A DNA stretch of 64,000 nt from an uncultured Clostridia bacterium (GTDB lineage: Bacteria > Bacillota > Clostridia > Christensenellales > Aristaeellaceae). The notes beneath the pieces are model-generated. The model was not told the origin of the DNA and made no database searches. It worked only from the letters and a program-made list of their open reading frames with translations. The DNA lies in assembly GCA_937886445.1 (NCBI GenBank), contig CALGBY010000014.1, positions 13,726 through 77,725 on the forward strand. Direction: 5' to 3'. This document shows positions 1 through 8,709 of this stretch, one piece after another. Positions within the stretch are counted from its first letter, which is position 1; the number at the start of each line of letters is the position of its first letter. The translations under genes and the position numbers were made by a program.

Positions 1-585
1 TTGCAGGCTGTACAGAGACCGCATCATCGCGGATACATCGCTCACCAGCACCAGCGCGCCGCGCGTTTCCTTTTTTTCGCTGTCCTTTACGCATACGGCA
101 TAGTAGTTCTTCCAGCTTTCGGTGGAACGGAAAAAGTATACCAGACGGGTGGTCTCCTGCTTTTCGCCGGTAATGGCGTCATGCACGCCGTAATCCGCCT
201 CCTGGCCGCCCCGAAGCACGCTTTCCGCCTCATCGCACACAAAGGCCGTCCCGGTCTCCGCCTTTTCGGCGGTATCCAGCAGCACCTTTCCGGTATCACT
301 GAGCAGCAGGATCCGTTCAGCCTCAAGGTCCTCACCGGTCTCCCGCATACGTGAAAGCAGCGTTTCGGCATCCGTCACACCGTTTTCGTCCATCAGCACA
401 CCGGCCTGCAGGCTCAGCTTTTCCATCATCAGCCGGTCGGAACGGACGCGTTCCTGATATAAATAATCGCCGACCGTGCCGATCTGCGTAGAGGCGATCA
501 CGATCACACTCGTAGCCACAATCAGCAGGAAGGCGATAACGACCCTGAAACGGATCGATGAAAGGAAAGACTTAATCCTTGTCAG
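1..585 (-). CDS. Sensor histidine kinase, N-terminal part (cut by window edge)
   Basis: Only about 195 N-terminal codons lie inside the window. The frame shows one strongly hydrophobic stretch near residues 13-32 (RVVIAFLLIVATSVIVIAST) followed by about 150 residues of extracytoplasmic-looking sequence. This is the usual N-terminus of a two-component sensor kinase: membrane anchor, then ligand-sensing domain. The kinase core would lie beyond the left edge and cannot be seen, so identity rests on topology and on the response regulator gene directly upstream, which this frame overlaps by a few bases. No ATG, GTG or TTG precedes the membrane segment in this frame. The start must be a rare codon (CTG at 585 or ATT at 576), or the gene is coupled to the regulator in some other way. 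Confidence 0.75.
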   Translation of the reverse strand, partial: MTRIKSFLSSIRFRVVIAFLLIVATSVIVIASTQIGTVGDYLYQERVRSDRLMMEKLSLQAGVLMDENGVTDAETLLSRMRETGEDLEAERILLLSDTGKVLLDTAEKAETGTAFVCDEAESVLRGGQEADYGVHDAITGEKQETTRLVYFFRSTESWKNYYAVCVKDSEKKETRGALVLVSDVSAMMRSLYSLQ

Positions 586-1264
586 TAAAATAGTAACCCA
601 CTCCCCATTTGGTAAAGATAAATTCGGGCTGAGCGGGGTTGCGCTCGATCTTCTCCCTCAGACGGCGGATATGCACATCCACGGTACGGGCGTCTCCCAT
701 ATAATCGTATTTCCACACGGTCTCCAGCATGGTCTCCCTGCTGAACACCTTTCCGCGGTTGGTGATGAAAAGCTGAAGCAGATCAAACTCCTTGGCCGTC
801 AGGCGCACCTCGCGGCCCGCCAGCGTTACGGCGCGGTTGATCACATTCACTTCCATATCGTGAACGCGTATCACCTTTTTCTCCTCCGGGCTGCTGATCT
901 GCCCAGCGCGGCGCAGGATCGTCTTGATCCTCGCCTTTACCTCAAGAATATTGAAGGGCTTGGTCATATAGTCATCCGCGCCGTATTCCAGACCCAGTAT
1001 CTTATCCATATCCTCGCCCTTGGCGGTAAGCATGATAATGGGCACATTGCTGCTTTCACGAATACGCTGGCACACCTGTATACCATCCATTTTGGGAAGC
1101 ATTACATCCAGGATCACAAGATCCACATTGTTATCAAAAAAAACGCGCAGCGCCTCTTCACCGTCGGCAGCGGAAAGCGTTTCGTATCCTTCCTGTTCAA
1201 GTGTATATTTCAAACCCTTTATGATCAGCGGCTCATCATCCACCAGCAGGATCTTTTTAGCCAT
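572..1264 (-). CDS. OmpR/PhoB-family response regulator
   Basis: Two-component DNA-binding response regulator of about 230 residues, the normal length of the family. The receiver domain (residues 1-115) shows the acidic pair in LLVDDEP, the phospho-accepting Asp in VILDVMLPKMDG, and the conserved Lys in DDYMTKPF. The C-terminal winged helix (from about residue 130) has LTAKEFDLLQLF and ARTVDVHIRRLREKIE, typical of the WalR/PhoP branch. The ATG at 1264 is preferred over the ATG at 1273 because GGAAGGA sits about nine bases upstream of it. The gene precedes and slightly overlaps the sensor kinase, so the two form a regulator-sensor operon. The controlled stimulus is not evident from sequence. 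Confidence 0.93.
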   Translation of the reverse strand: MAKKILLVDDEPLIIKGLKYTLEQEGYETLSAADGEEALRVFFDNNVDLVILDVMLPKMDGIQVCQRIRESSNVPIIMLTAKGEDMDKILGLEYGADDYMTKPFNILEVKARIKTILRRAGQISSPEEKKVIRVHDMEVNVINRAVTLAGREVRLTAKEFDLLQLFITNRGKVFSRETMLETVWKYDYMGDARTVDVHIRRLREKIERNPAQPEFIFTKWGVGYYFTDKD

Positions 1265-1313
1265 ATGTTTCATTCCTTCCTCTCTGTTTCAGGCAGTACA
1301 GGCTGCTTGTATT

Positions 1314-1343
1314 ATTCTACACTAAATCGCCACAAAAAATCAA
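1314..1343 (-). promoter_or_regulatory. Predicted sigma-A promoter of the response regulator
   Basis: Read on the minus strand, TTGATT (1343-1338) and TAGAAT (1319-1314) are separated by 18 bases, about 50 bases upstream of the regulator start. The surrounding DNA is distinctly AT-rich. Assigned by motif only. Confidence 0.55.
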
Positions 1344-1446
1344 GTAATTTGTAATATTTTTTTCATAATTATAAACAAAATTATTTCGATTTCTTTCGTG
1401 TATGAAACATTTCGGACTTTCCCGCGGCAAAAATTGCCGTGAACAG

Positions 1447-1475
1447 TTTACACACATAAGGAGTTATGCTATAAT
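1447..1475 (+). promoter_or_regulatory. Predicted sigma-A promoter of the 80-residue membrane peptide
   Basis: TTTACA (1447-1452) and a perfect TATAAT (1470-1475) are separated by 17 bases. The leader then contains a small GC hairpin (CCGCCC...GGGCGG near 1490-1506) and an AGGAGG-like site (ACGGAGGT) eight bases before the ATG at 1527. Confidence 0.75.
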
Positions 1476-1526
1476 ACCGCCGTTAATCACCGCCCCCGCG
1501 GGCGGGTCATACGGAGGTAAACATTT

Positions 1527-1769
1527 ATGAAGAACAAAAAGATCCTTATCGCCATTCTGGCCGTGCTGGCTGTGGCGGCGATTATCGTCGGTATCGTGCT
1601 TGTAACAAATCCCGATGCGAAAAAGAAGGTCGGGGAAGCTGTTGATTCCGCTGTGGAAGCGATCCAGAACGAAGCCGCTTCTCTGGAAAGCGCGCTGACA
1701 GAACAGGTAGAAGCCGGCGCCGCCTCTGCCGAAGCCGCGATCAACGAAGCTGCCGGCGTAGAGCAGTAA
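1527..1769 (+). CDS. Small single-pass membrane or secreted peptide, unknown function
   Basis: An 80-residue protein with a positively charged start (MKNKK), one hydrophobic helix at about residues 6-27, then an Ala/Glu-rich tail that should form an amphipathic helix or coiled coil (repeated VEAI, LESAL, EAAI). There are no cysteines, so it is not a lipoprotein. It has its own consensus promoter, a strong ribosome binding site (GGAGGT) and a downstream terminator, which argues that this short gene is real and expressed as a single unit. The tail resembles the helical tails of small envelope-associated proteins; no specific family is recognised. Confidence 0.7.
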   Translation: MKNKKILIAILAVLAVAAIIVGIVLVTNPDAKKKVGEAVDSAVEAIQNEAASLESALTEQVEAGAASAEAAINEAAGVEQ

Positions 1770-1817
1770 CACATTTCAGTACGGGGGCAGCGCGCGCTTT
1801 GCGAACGCACCGCCCGT

Positions 1818-1844
1818 AAAAAAGGGGTTTCGGCTCCTTTTTTT
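1818..1844 (+). terminator. Rho-independent terminator after the 80-residue gene
   Basis: AAAAAAGGGG, loop TTTCGG, then CTCCTTTTTTT. The A/T arms pair and leave a seven-T tail. Confidence 0.75.
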
Positions 1845-1922
1845 CATTTCCCGTGTTTTCAGGCAGAATGGCCGAACCGCCATATGCCCCGGATCATCAC
1901 CTCTCATCACGGAGGACACGCT

Positions 1923-2750
1923 ATGATCACACCGGCACAGTATTTCGGTTTTGAACAGGATCCGCGAACGCCCGAGGGATTTCTTTCCCCTCAGCATCTG
2001 TTGTATGTAACGCTCATGATCGCCCTCGCGGTGTTTCTTGCCGTGTTTCTCGGCAGAAAAAACAGAAACAGAGAGGAAAAGAGCAAACTGCGGGTGCTGA
2101 AGACGGCCGCGGTGCTGATGGTGAGCTTTGAGCTGCTCAAGATCGTTCTCATTTCCGTAAGAAACGGGGATATATGGAGCATCCGCGGCATGCTTCCGCT
2201 GTTTTTATGCTCCATCCACCTCATCACGCTGCCCCTCGCGTCTTTTTCCAGAGGCCGGCTGCAGAAGATCTCCCAGCTTTTCCTCTTTATATACGGCGGT
2301 ATCTGCTGCATAGGCGGCACCTACCTTGCGGCCAACTATTTTGCCAACTCCCCCGTGATCAGCTTTGACCCGATGGTCAGCGTGACCACGCACTGCATCG
2401 CGGGCTTCGGCAGCGTATATGTCGCCGTAAGCGGCCTTGTACAGTGGAACGCGAAGCGGGCCTGTCTGTCGCTCTCCCTGCTGGTGGGCTTCATGCTTCT
2501 GGCCGCTCTGGCAAACGCGTGGAACAGCCCCACCGGCTACGAATCAAACTACATGTTTCTCAGCCATTCCGCCGGAACGCCCTTTGAGATCTGCAATACC
2601 ATCGTGGGCGGAAATCAGCTTCTGTACAGCCTGTTTGTGGCGTTTCTGTACATCGCGTGGGGTCTGGCCTTCATCGCGGTATGCACCCTGATCCTGAATA
2701 AAAAGAAAAAACGCCCGCTTTCTTCCGGTTCAGGAGAAAAGGAAGCGTAA
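1923..2750 (+). CDS. YwaF-like integral membrane protein (TIGR02206/TMEM164 type)
   Basis: A 275-residue polytopic membrane protein with about seven hydrophobic helices. The ATG at 1923 is chosen because GGAGGACACGCT directly precedes it; an ATG at 1884 lacks a site. Features shared with the YwaF family are the regularly spaced helices, an LPLFLCSIHLITLPLA stretch in the third or fourth helix, and the late motif SAGTPFEI. The family has no well-established biochemical function. A paralogue lies at 30834-31679 at the end of the histidine operon. The tail is Lys-rich and cytoplasmic. The gene appears to stand alone. Confidence 0.75.
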   Translation: MITPAQYFGFEQDPRTPEGFLSPQHLLYVTLMIALAVFLAVFLGRKNRNREEKSKLRVLKTAAVLMVSFELLKIVLISVRNGDIWSIRGMLPLFLCSIHLITLPLASFSRGRLQKISQLFLFIYGGICCIGGTYLAANYFANSPVISFDPMVSVTTHCIAGFGSVYVAVSGLVQWNAKRACLSLSLLVGFMLLAALANAWNSPTGYESNYMFLSHSAGTPFEICNTIVGGNQLLYSLFVAFLYIAWGLAFIAVCTLILNKKKKRPLSSGSGEKEA

Positions 2751-3114
2751 AGCGGCACGTCCGCTCAGGCGGACACCGCATGGCGTTTATCAAGGCTGCT
2801 GAAAAGCGGGAATCTATCAAGACCGGAAATCCATACTGTGAAGCATTCCGCGGTAAAAGTATCCTCATGATATCTGTGAAAGAACATGATAGGTGAGGAG
2901 CACGGTGTTACCGCGCAGAAAACACCCGCCGGGGAAGATACGATATCTTCTCCGGCGGGTATTTTTATGACTGATCCCTTACGGAGCCGTGTATTCGGGC
3001 AGTTCCGTTCTTTGGCTATACTGCGCCCAGTGTATTCCGGGGCATCATGTATGCGCCCGAACGCGGTCCGCATTCCGGCCTTCTCACCATGTCCCCCGTT
3101 CATTTACGAGAGCC
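2751..3114. other. Intergenic region without a convincing gene
   Basis: This 364-base gap between converging genes holds a small hairpin just after the upstream stop (GTCCGC TCAG GCGGAC, 2759-2774) and the strong hairpin listed separately. Open frames here lack ribosome binding sites and family resemblance. I see nothing else. Confidence 0.6.
2925..2959. terminator. Strong, probably bidirectional terminator hairpin
   Basis: A 16-base stem (CCCGCCGGGGAAGATA pairing with 2944-2959, one wobble) closes a CGA loop. A T-rich tail (ATTTTTAT) follows on the plus strand and a weaker GTGTTTTC follows on the minus strand. It lies between convergent genes and can serve both. Confidence 0.75.
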
Positions 3115-3900
3115 TTATTCCGTATCCTTTCCGTATACCTCCCACTGGATAAGCGCGGGAAACGCCGAGGGATCATCGCTCTTTTTCATCCGTTCCAGAC
3201 GGAGCCGGGATATACGGTGCGTTCTGTCGAAACGGATCAGCTGCTTTTCACCGGTCTTTTTCAGGTCAAAGGCGTACTCGCTGCCGTCCTCCAGCACCAC
3301 ATGCCCCTGCGTCCACCACGCGTCGTGCGGAAAATCGGAACGCAGCACCAGCGCCATGCTGTCCGTATCCACCATCCGGCCCAGATCGAGCAGGCACCAG
3401 GCATCCTCCCGGGCGCCGATGCCCCAGCTCTGATACGGCCATTCGCCGTGGTAATTGCCGATGCGGATGCCGTCTATCACATTCCGCGCCGCGAAGCAGC
3501 TTTCACCGCGGGTCTCCACATTGGCGGTGCAGTGGGGATAAAAATCAGTATCCCCGCGCAGGTCCGCCGGGTTGCAGGCGATATTGCGGTTTCGCCTGAT
3601 TTCCTCTTCCGTCATCGGACGGGCTGTTATCAGGTGTCTGTTTCCCCTGAAAGCCACGGGGCTGTAGGCAAGAAGATGCTCTCCGCAGGGGATCTTCCAT
3701 GTCATGCTCCGGGCGGGCTTATAGATCTCGGCCGGCAATACTGTCACATCGGGCTGAAAGATCAGATGACTGCATTCGGAGCTGACCGTTATAAAATCGC
3801 CCTCGCGGTATTCACGGTCAACACACAGCATGGCTTCATTTTCGTCCTTGACGGAAGAAATGAGGATGCCGTCCCGGTCAAACAAGCGGATTTCAGTCAT
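3115..3900 (-). CDS. Discoidin/F5-8-like carbohydrate-associated protein
   Basis: A 261-residue cytoplasmic-looking protein with no signal peptide. The C-terminal half (about 120-261) has features of a galactose-binding, discoidin-like fold as found in glycan-active proteins: ARNVIDG, the segment YQSWGIGAREDAWCLLDLG, and RLRLERMK near the end. The N-terminal half is beta-rich and unassigned. The start at 3900 follows GGAGGCATAACT. It is the last gene of the heparinase/GH88 operon, 20 bases after GH88, so it probably binds or modifies the imported uronic-acid oligosaccharide. No catalytic motif is recognised. It could also be a small lyase-like accessory protein. Confidence 0.6.
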   Translation of the reverse strand: MTEIRLFDRDGILISSVKDENEAMLCVDREYREGDFITVSSECSHLIFQPDVTVLPAEIYKPARSMTWKIPCGEHLLAYSPVAFRGNRHLITARPMTEEEIRRNRNIACNPADLRGDTDFYPHCTANVETRGESCFAARNVIDGIRIGNYHGEWPYQSWGIGAREDAWCLLDLGRMVDTDSMALVLRSDFPHDAWWTQGHVVLEDGSEYAFDLKKTGEKQLIRFDRTHRISRLRLERMKKSDDPSAFPALIQWEVYGKDTE

Positions 3901-3920
3901 AGTTATGCCTCCGTATCCCG

Positions 3921-5030
3921 TCAGGTCCACAGCCGCGGATCGGTACCGGTCAGGCGGGCGATGGCCTCCGTAAGGAAGTAATCGCCGTATATGATATTGG
4001 TGTGTCTTCCGGCGCCGTCATCATGATAGCTGGCCGTGCAGTGTGTAAGCACGCCGCATCTGTTGTCCGTCCAGTCGCTGCAGTGATCCAGCAAGCCGTC
4101 CAGCAGCTTTTCCGCTGCGGCACGGTATTCGCTCTTTCCCGTTACCCGCTCCAGCTCAAGCAGACCGCAGGCCGCGCAGGCGCCCGCGATATTATCGATG
4201 CGTTCCTCATCCTCCGGCTGGCAGAAGTCGCAATTCGTCAGCCCGTCCTCGCGGATATGCGCGATAAAATACGCCGCGATACGCTCCGCCGCTTCCAGAT
4301 AACGCTTCTCGCCGGAATTGACATGGGCCAGTGTAAAGCCATACAGACCCCAGGCCTGTCCGCGGCTCCAGCTGGAGCCCAGGCAGTAGCCCTGTCCGCC
4401 CAGCTCGCGCACCCGTTTGCCGGTTTCGGGGTCAAACTCAATGATATGGCTCACGGAGCCGTTTTCACGGATGAATTCCTTCAGTGTTCTATCAGCATGC
4501 AGCATGGCTGTTTTGGCAAAGCGCGGATCACCCGTTTCACGGCTCGCGCGGAACAGGATGCTCAGGTTCATCATGCTGTCAATGATGGCATAGCCCATTC
4601 TTTCCTTTTCATTCCACGCGCGGATATAACCGACGGGGCTGTAGCGCGCCATCAGAAGCGAGGCCGCGTGCAGCGTATCCTGAAGAGCCTGCGTGCTGCC
4701 GGTCAGTTTCGCGTCCGCGCCGCAGGAAAGCAGATACATAAAGCCCACATCATGGTTCAGCTTTTCAAACCGGCGGAATTCCGCGGTAAGGATATCCTGT
4801 ACACGGCGTGCCTCTTTCATAAAGCATTCGTCTCCGCTCATGCACCACAGCTGCCACATCAGGCCGGGCCAGAATCCGCCTGTCCACCAGCTGTTATCGT
4901 CATGGGGTGAAGTGATCCATTTTCCGTTTTCGCTTTTATACGGGATCAGCTTCTGTTCCTCAGCCATCCGCGCCGTACGGCGGTATTTTTCAAGCAGACG
5001 CTCCTTTATTTCTACAGGATCATTTCTCAT
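3921..5030 (-). CDS. GH88 family unsaturated glucuronyl hydrolase
   Basis: A 369-residue (alpha/alpha)6-barrel hydrolase. GH88 enzymes hydrate the 4,5-double bond of the unsaturated uronic acid that lyases leave at the non-reducing end, releasing it from the oligosaccharide. Visible support: WITSPHDDNSWWTGGFWPG near the N-terminus, the Asp in LNHDVGFMYLLS, the Asp in GYAIIDSMMNLSIL (equivalent to the paired catalytic aspartates of the Bacillus enzyme), and SSWSRGQAWGLYGF. There is no signal peptide, so it acts on imported sugars. It overlaps the DUF2264 gene by 11 bases and sits downstream of a heparinase-like lyase, the natural supplier of its substrate. Confidence 0.92.
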   Translation of the reverse strand: MRNDPVEIKERLLEKYRRTARMAEEQKLIPYKSENGKWITSPHDDNSWWTGGFWPGLMWQLWCMSGDECFMKEARRVQDILTAEFRRFEKLNHDVGFMYLLSCGADAKLTGSTQALQDTLHAASLLMARYSPVGYIRAWNEKERMGYAIIDSMMNLSILFRASRETGDPRFAKTAMLHADRTLKEFIRENGSVSHIIEFDPETGKRVRELGGQGYCLGSSWSRGQAWGLYGFTLAHVNSGEKRYLEAAERIAAYFIAHIREDGLTNCDFCQPEDEERIDNIAGACAACGLLELERVTGKSEYRAAAEKLLDGLLDHCSDWTDNRCGVLTHCTASYHDDGAGRHTNIIYGDYFLTEAIARLTGTDPRLWT

Positions 5031-6837
5031 ACTTTTCTGCCTCCTTCAATATATGATCCGGAACACGTTCCGGAAGTTCATCCTTTACCGACGCGAATAC
5101 CGCGCAGATCAGTTCCGTTTCGCCCTTTTTCAGCCTCGCAAGTAGTGTGGGAAGCACGGTACGCGGTGCCATCATATTGGTATTGGCCTCGGGATGGATC
5201 ACAGTGCCGCGCTCATACCCCCTGAGGGCAAAGATCGCCGTGCTTCCGAAGGGACCCCGGGCAGCGGCGTGATCCGGCGTCTCCTCCGTTTGCGATCTTA
5301 CGCGGTCGCAGGGACGCTTTCCCGGCCGGTCCTTCACCACCGCGAACGCACCCTCCGCCGCCTCGATTTCATAGTCCGCGTGCACGATATGACGGCGGAT
5401 ATGCCAGTTGCCGTCTACGGGACGGATCACGGTTTCCACCGTCACTCCTTCCACGGGACACCATGTGCAGGTGACCTGTTCTTCACTCAGGCTGTAGGCT
5501 TCATATCCGCTGCGGGCATGCCACAGGTCATGACCCGCCCGTTTTACCGCCAGCATGCTGTCGAAAGCGCCCTTGTTCAGGGTTCCCGCTTCCTTCACCA
5601 CGGAGAAACCGAACTGCGTGGAATAGGCCAGCTTTTCATATTTCTCATCCTCATGCATATGCTCGTAGGCATGATTGCCAGAGGTATAGGAGGTCACCAT
5701 GCGGTTTTCGCTGTCACGCAGGATCAGCTGCAGACATTCCCTGTCGCAGAACCGTTCCGGCGGCATATAGGGTTCCTCCTCACTGGTCCAGAAGACATCA
5801 TCCTCCGGAAGCGCCAGCACCGCGAAGCATTTCAAACTCCAGTAGGGAGATCCGGGAGCATTGTAGCCCTCGCTCACCACCAGATCGGGATAGCCATAGC
5901 CCACGGTGAGCACCCCGTCCCGGTCAAAGATCGGCTGCCGGAACCAGAAGCGCATATTTCTGAGCAGCAGCCCCTTTACTCTGCCGGGCGTGAACTCATC
6001 CGTATAGGTATGCGTGAACGCGCAGGCAGCCCAGAAGCTGCTCTGGGCAAAGCGGTAGGTAAGGCTCCTGCCGTAGGGAAGGCCTCTGCCCTCGCCGTCA
6101 AACCAGCAGGCAAACCGCGGAGCGATCTGCCTTGCCCGTTCCCGGAAGCGCGCGCACCTTTCCGGATCCTTATCATCGCGCACAAAGGCATATACGAGCC
6201 CGTAATAGTGAAAGGCCCACAGGGTGTAATAATCCCGCTGCGTCGGCTTGTCAAAATACCAGCCATCCCGGGTATAGTGGCTCTCCAGCTCCTCAAGATC
6301 CTGCTCCAGCAGATCCGTATCCGCCTGCTCGCCCACCTTTTCAAGACCCGTATTCACCAGTACGCGGAAAAATTTCCAGTTATTTTTGGGCATGGTGTGG
6401 CGATTGATGCCGAGCAGCCAGTCTGCAAGACGCTTCCTCGCCTTTTCGGGCAGGTCAAAATAAAACCGTTCGGGCAGCAGGCACAGGCCCATGCCAATCA
6501 CGGCAGTTTCCACCATGCGCTGGTCAAAATCACCAATATCGCCCCAGTATTCCTCATCCTCCGGGTCGGTACCGTGAATGATCCCCTCGCGCCACAGCGT
6601 CCAAAACGGCTCCGCCTCCGGGCAGCGCCCGGCCATCATGGGCACCAGTGCCCACAGGATGCGGCTGAAGCCCTCCATTCCGGCCACGGCCTCATCATAA
6701 TGCGCCGTTGTCGCGCCCAGCTCCAGCCGGGTCCTGCGCGGTGTAAGATAGGACAGCACGGGGCTTATCAGCTGCAGTGCCGCCTCGATCATGTCTTTTC
6801 TTGAAATAAGCGGATTATCCTTAACAATATTCGGCAT
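5020..6837 (-). CDS. DUF2264 family protein, probable glycoside hydrolase
   Basis: A 605-residue protein without a signal peptide. The N-terminal two thirds match the DUF2264 helical-toroid pattern: RLELGATTAHYDEAVAGMEGFSR, FDQRMVETAVIGMGL, MPKNNWKFFRVLVN, GWYFDKPTQRDYYTLWAFHYYG. The C-terminal part is a beta-rich domain. To my knowledge DUF2264 members have been placed in a CAZy family with beta-glucuronidase activity (GH154), which fits the GH88 and heparinase neighbours, but the substrate here is inferred. It overlaps the GH88 gene and follows the heparinase gene by 32 bases. It is an intracellular step in the same catabolic operon. Confidence 0.82.
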   Translation of the reverse strand: MPNIVKDNPLISRKDMIEAALQLISPVLSYLTPRRTRLELGATTAHYDEAVAGMEGFSRILWALVPMMAGRCPEAEPFWTLWREGIIHGTDPEDEEYWGDIGDFDQRMVETAVIGMGLCLLPERFYFDLPEKARKRLADWLLGINRHTMPKNNWKFFRVLVNTGLEKVGEQADTDLLEQDLEELESHYTRDGWYFDKPTQRDYYTLWAFHYYGLVYAFVRDDKDPERCARFRERARQIAPRFACWFDGEGRGLPYGRSLTYRFAQSSFWAACAFTHTYTDEFTPGRVKGLLLRNMRFWFRQPIFDRDGVLTVGYGYPDLVVSEGYNAPGSPYWSLKCFAVLALPEDDVFWTSEEEPYMPPERFCDRECLQLILRDSENRMVTSYTSGNHAYEHMHEDEKYEKLAYSTQFGFSVVKEAGTLNKGAFDSMLAVKRAGHDLWHARSGYEAYSLSEEQVTCTWCPVEGVTVETVIRPVDGNWHIRRHIVHADYEIEAAEGAFAVVKDRPGKRPCDRVRSQTEETPDHAAARGPFGSTAIFALRGYERGTVIHPEANTNMMAPRTVLPTLLARLKKGETELICAVFASVKDELPERVPDHILKEAEKYEK

Positions 6838-6869
6838 AATACTGCCTTTCCGTATTTTGAATCAGATTT

Positions 6870-8678
6870 TTAAATCGGCATAAACCGCAGCACCAGTTCC
6901 TGCTCTGCGGCAGTGCGCCGCACAGTCAGCCGCCACAGGCTGCCCGGAAAATTCTGCGCCATACGGCTGTCGGTCACGGGGATCTCCTCCCTGCTCACCT
7001 CGCAGCCCTCCGGAACATCAAAACGGATACCGCCCGCGGTGACCGCACGGCCCTGAAGCACCGGCTCATGCCGCAGCATCAGTACCCAGCAGACCTCCCC
7101 GGAGCGCTCAAGCTTTACCGTGTCCGACAGGGTGAGCCCCTGCTCCGTAAGAGACAGGCGGCGCAGCAGCGAAGTGACCCCCGCGTCCTCCTCCCAGGCG
7201 GCCGCGATATCCATGCTGATCCCGTCCGGCTGATACATCACATCTTTGGCGGCATAGCCGCGCCCGTCCTTCTGCTCCCTGCCTTCTATGAGCGGCAGGT
7301 TATGCCAGGCGGAGCGCACGTTCCACAGCTCATAGCGGGAGGCGGAAAAGGTTTTGGCTGTATACACCATGTTGCCTGCATCCACGATCTCCGGCTCCCC
7401 GTCCAGATAGAGCATAAACGAACCCACATCGTTGTGGTTATGGCTTTCACCGTTATTGCCGCCCTTGGCCACAAGAAGCAGCCTGCCCTTTTCAAGCACG
7501 CGCAGCTGCAGATCGCGCAGCCATACATCCTTTTCGCTCTCCTCCGCGGCAGCGGTCCCGGCCGCCGGGTGGAACAGATACTGCAGCAGCCGTCCGAAAT
7601 GCGGCTGGGAATCGATCTCATCCGCGACCGTACCGCGCAGCCGTATGCCGGCAAGGCGCAATTCGCTGTCCTCAAGCCACTCCCCCGCCCGCTGCAGCCT
7701 TTCACCGCACATGCGCGGCCTGGCATCGCAATCCGCAAAGTTGACGAACCAGCCGTTCCTCAGCATGGCGCGCAGCGGATAGCGCAGGATGGCAGCCGTC
7801 TTAGCGTCCTCCCGGAAGCTCATCTCGCCCCCGGTCACATTTTCAAGGATCTCAAGGCAGTCCAGATAGGAGCCGCCCGCCATGTTCCAGTACGCCGCGC
7901 CCTCATCGCAGCCGCCGTCCTCCGGAACGACCGCCAGCCACCGGTCCAGCATGCGGCACGCGCGATCCGTGATCTCACAAAGGCGTTCCCTGTCCGTCAG
8001 GGCGGAAAAGGCGGTCATTAGGATGTTGGAAATGATCCACGGCGTCCAGTTGCAAAGGTCCCTGCGGATGAATCCCATCCACCAGAAATCATCATGGCTG
8101 ATGAACGGGATGAGTATGCGTTTTTCAATTTCCTCCCGCACGCGGCGGCGCAGCACGGGAGAAACGCTGTCAAGCGCGTCTCCCATCAGGCGTGCCGCAA
8201 ACGAAAGGATCATGCCCGTCTGCGCGGCAAACAGATCGATATAGGACCGGTGCGGATCGGGAAGCGGATAATCCGCGGGCTTCTGCGCCCCGGGAATGGG
8301 GTTGATATTATGGGCGCTGATCACCCAGCTTGTTTCTTCACATATGCACCAGATCCCGTCAATGACGGCATCCAGATCCTCCGCCTTCCTGTCCAGACAG
8401 TAGCCCGTCACAGCGGCGGCCAGTTTGCGGCGCCGCGTGAAATAGGGCGTCTCCATATCCTGCCGGCTGCCGGTGCGCACATAGGCCAGATACTGGGTAG
8501 CGCTACACATCGGGTAAGGGAGGAGGCGATACCTTTCCGCCATCTGACGGATCTGCTGTTTTATATCTTCGTCCAGGTTCTCCCAGCCCTGCCGGTCACC
8601 GGCAGCGGGATAAGGAAAGCCTTTCGCGTTTTTCAAAGACTCTTTCAGGGAATGAGAATCAAGCCATTCGGCAAACAC
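6870..8678 (-). CDS. Heparinase II/III-like polysaccharide lyase
   Basis: A 602-residue protein with an N-terminal alpha-helical toroid and, from about residue 370, the beta-sandwich of heparinase II/III-like proteins. The signature is SHNHNDVGSFMLYLDG with VDAGNMVY just after, which holds the conserved His/Asn residues of that domain. Family members cleave uronic-acid-containing polysaccharides by beta-elimination. No signal peptide is visible, so it is likely an oligosaccharide lyase acting after import. It lies 31 bases downstream of the permease genes and upstream of DUF2264 and GH88. The exact polymer (glycosaminoglycan, pectin fragment or other uronate) cannot be told. Confidence 0.85.
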   Translation of the reverse strand: MFAEWLDSHSLKESLKNAKGFPYPAAGDRQGWENLDEDIKQQIRQMAERYRLLPYPMCSATQYLAYVRTGSRQDMETPYFTRRRKLAAAVTGYCLDRKAEDLDAVIDGIWCICEETSWVISAHNINPIPGAQKPADYPLPDPHRSYIDLFAAQTGMILSFAARLMGDALDSVSPVLRRRVREEIEKRILIPFISHDDFWWMGFIRRDLCNWTPWIISNILMTAFSALTDRERLCEITDRACRMLDRWLAVVPEDGGCDEGAAYWNMAGGSYLDCLEILENVTGGEMSFREDAKTAAILRYPLRAMLRNGWFVNFADCDARPRMCGERLQRAGEWLEDSELRLAGIRLRGTVADEIDSQPHFGRLLQYLFHPAAGTAAAEESEKDVWLRDLQLRVLEKGRLLLVAKGGNNGESHNHNDVGSFMLYLDGEPEIVDAGNMVYTAKTFSASRYELWNVRSAWHNLPLIEGREQKDGRGYAAKDVMYQPDGISMDIAAAWEEDAGVTSLLRRLSLTEQGLTLSDTVKLERSGEVCWVLMLRHEPVLQGRAVTAGGIRFDVPEGCEVSREEIPVTDSRMAQNFPGSLWRLTVRRTAAEQELVLRFMPI

Positions 8679-8709
8679 GCGCTTTCATCTTCCTTTCATC
8701 CGGCATGTC

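Noticed and set aside
2925..2959. Long hairpin as a possible mobile repeat
   Set aside because: It has no similarity to the repeat families in the window and sits between convergent genes, so a terminator explains it.
2989..3981. Plus-strand frame of 330 codons
   Set aside because: Its coding part is opposite the discoidin-like gene, which has good ribosome binding site and operon context.
5194..6804. A 536-codon plus-strand open frame
   Set aside because: Antisense shadow of the DUF2264 gene; low-complexity composition rich in His, Arg and Gly.
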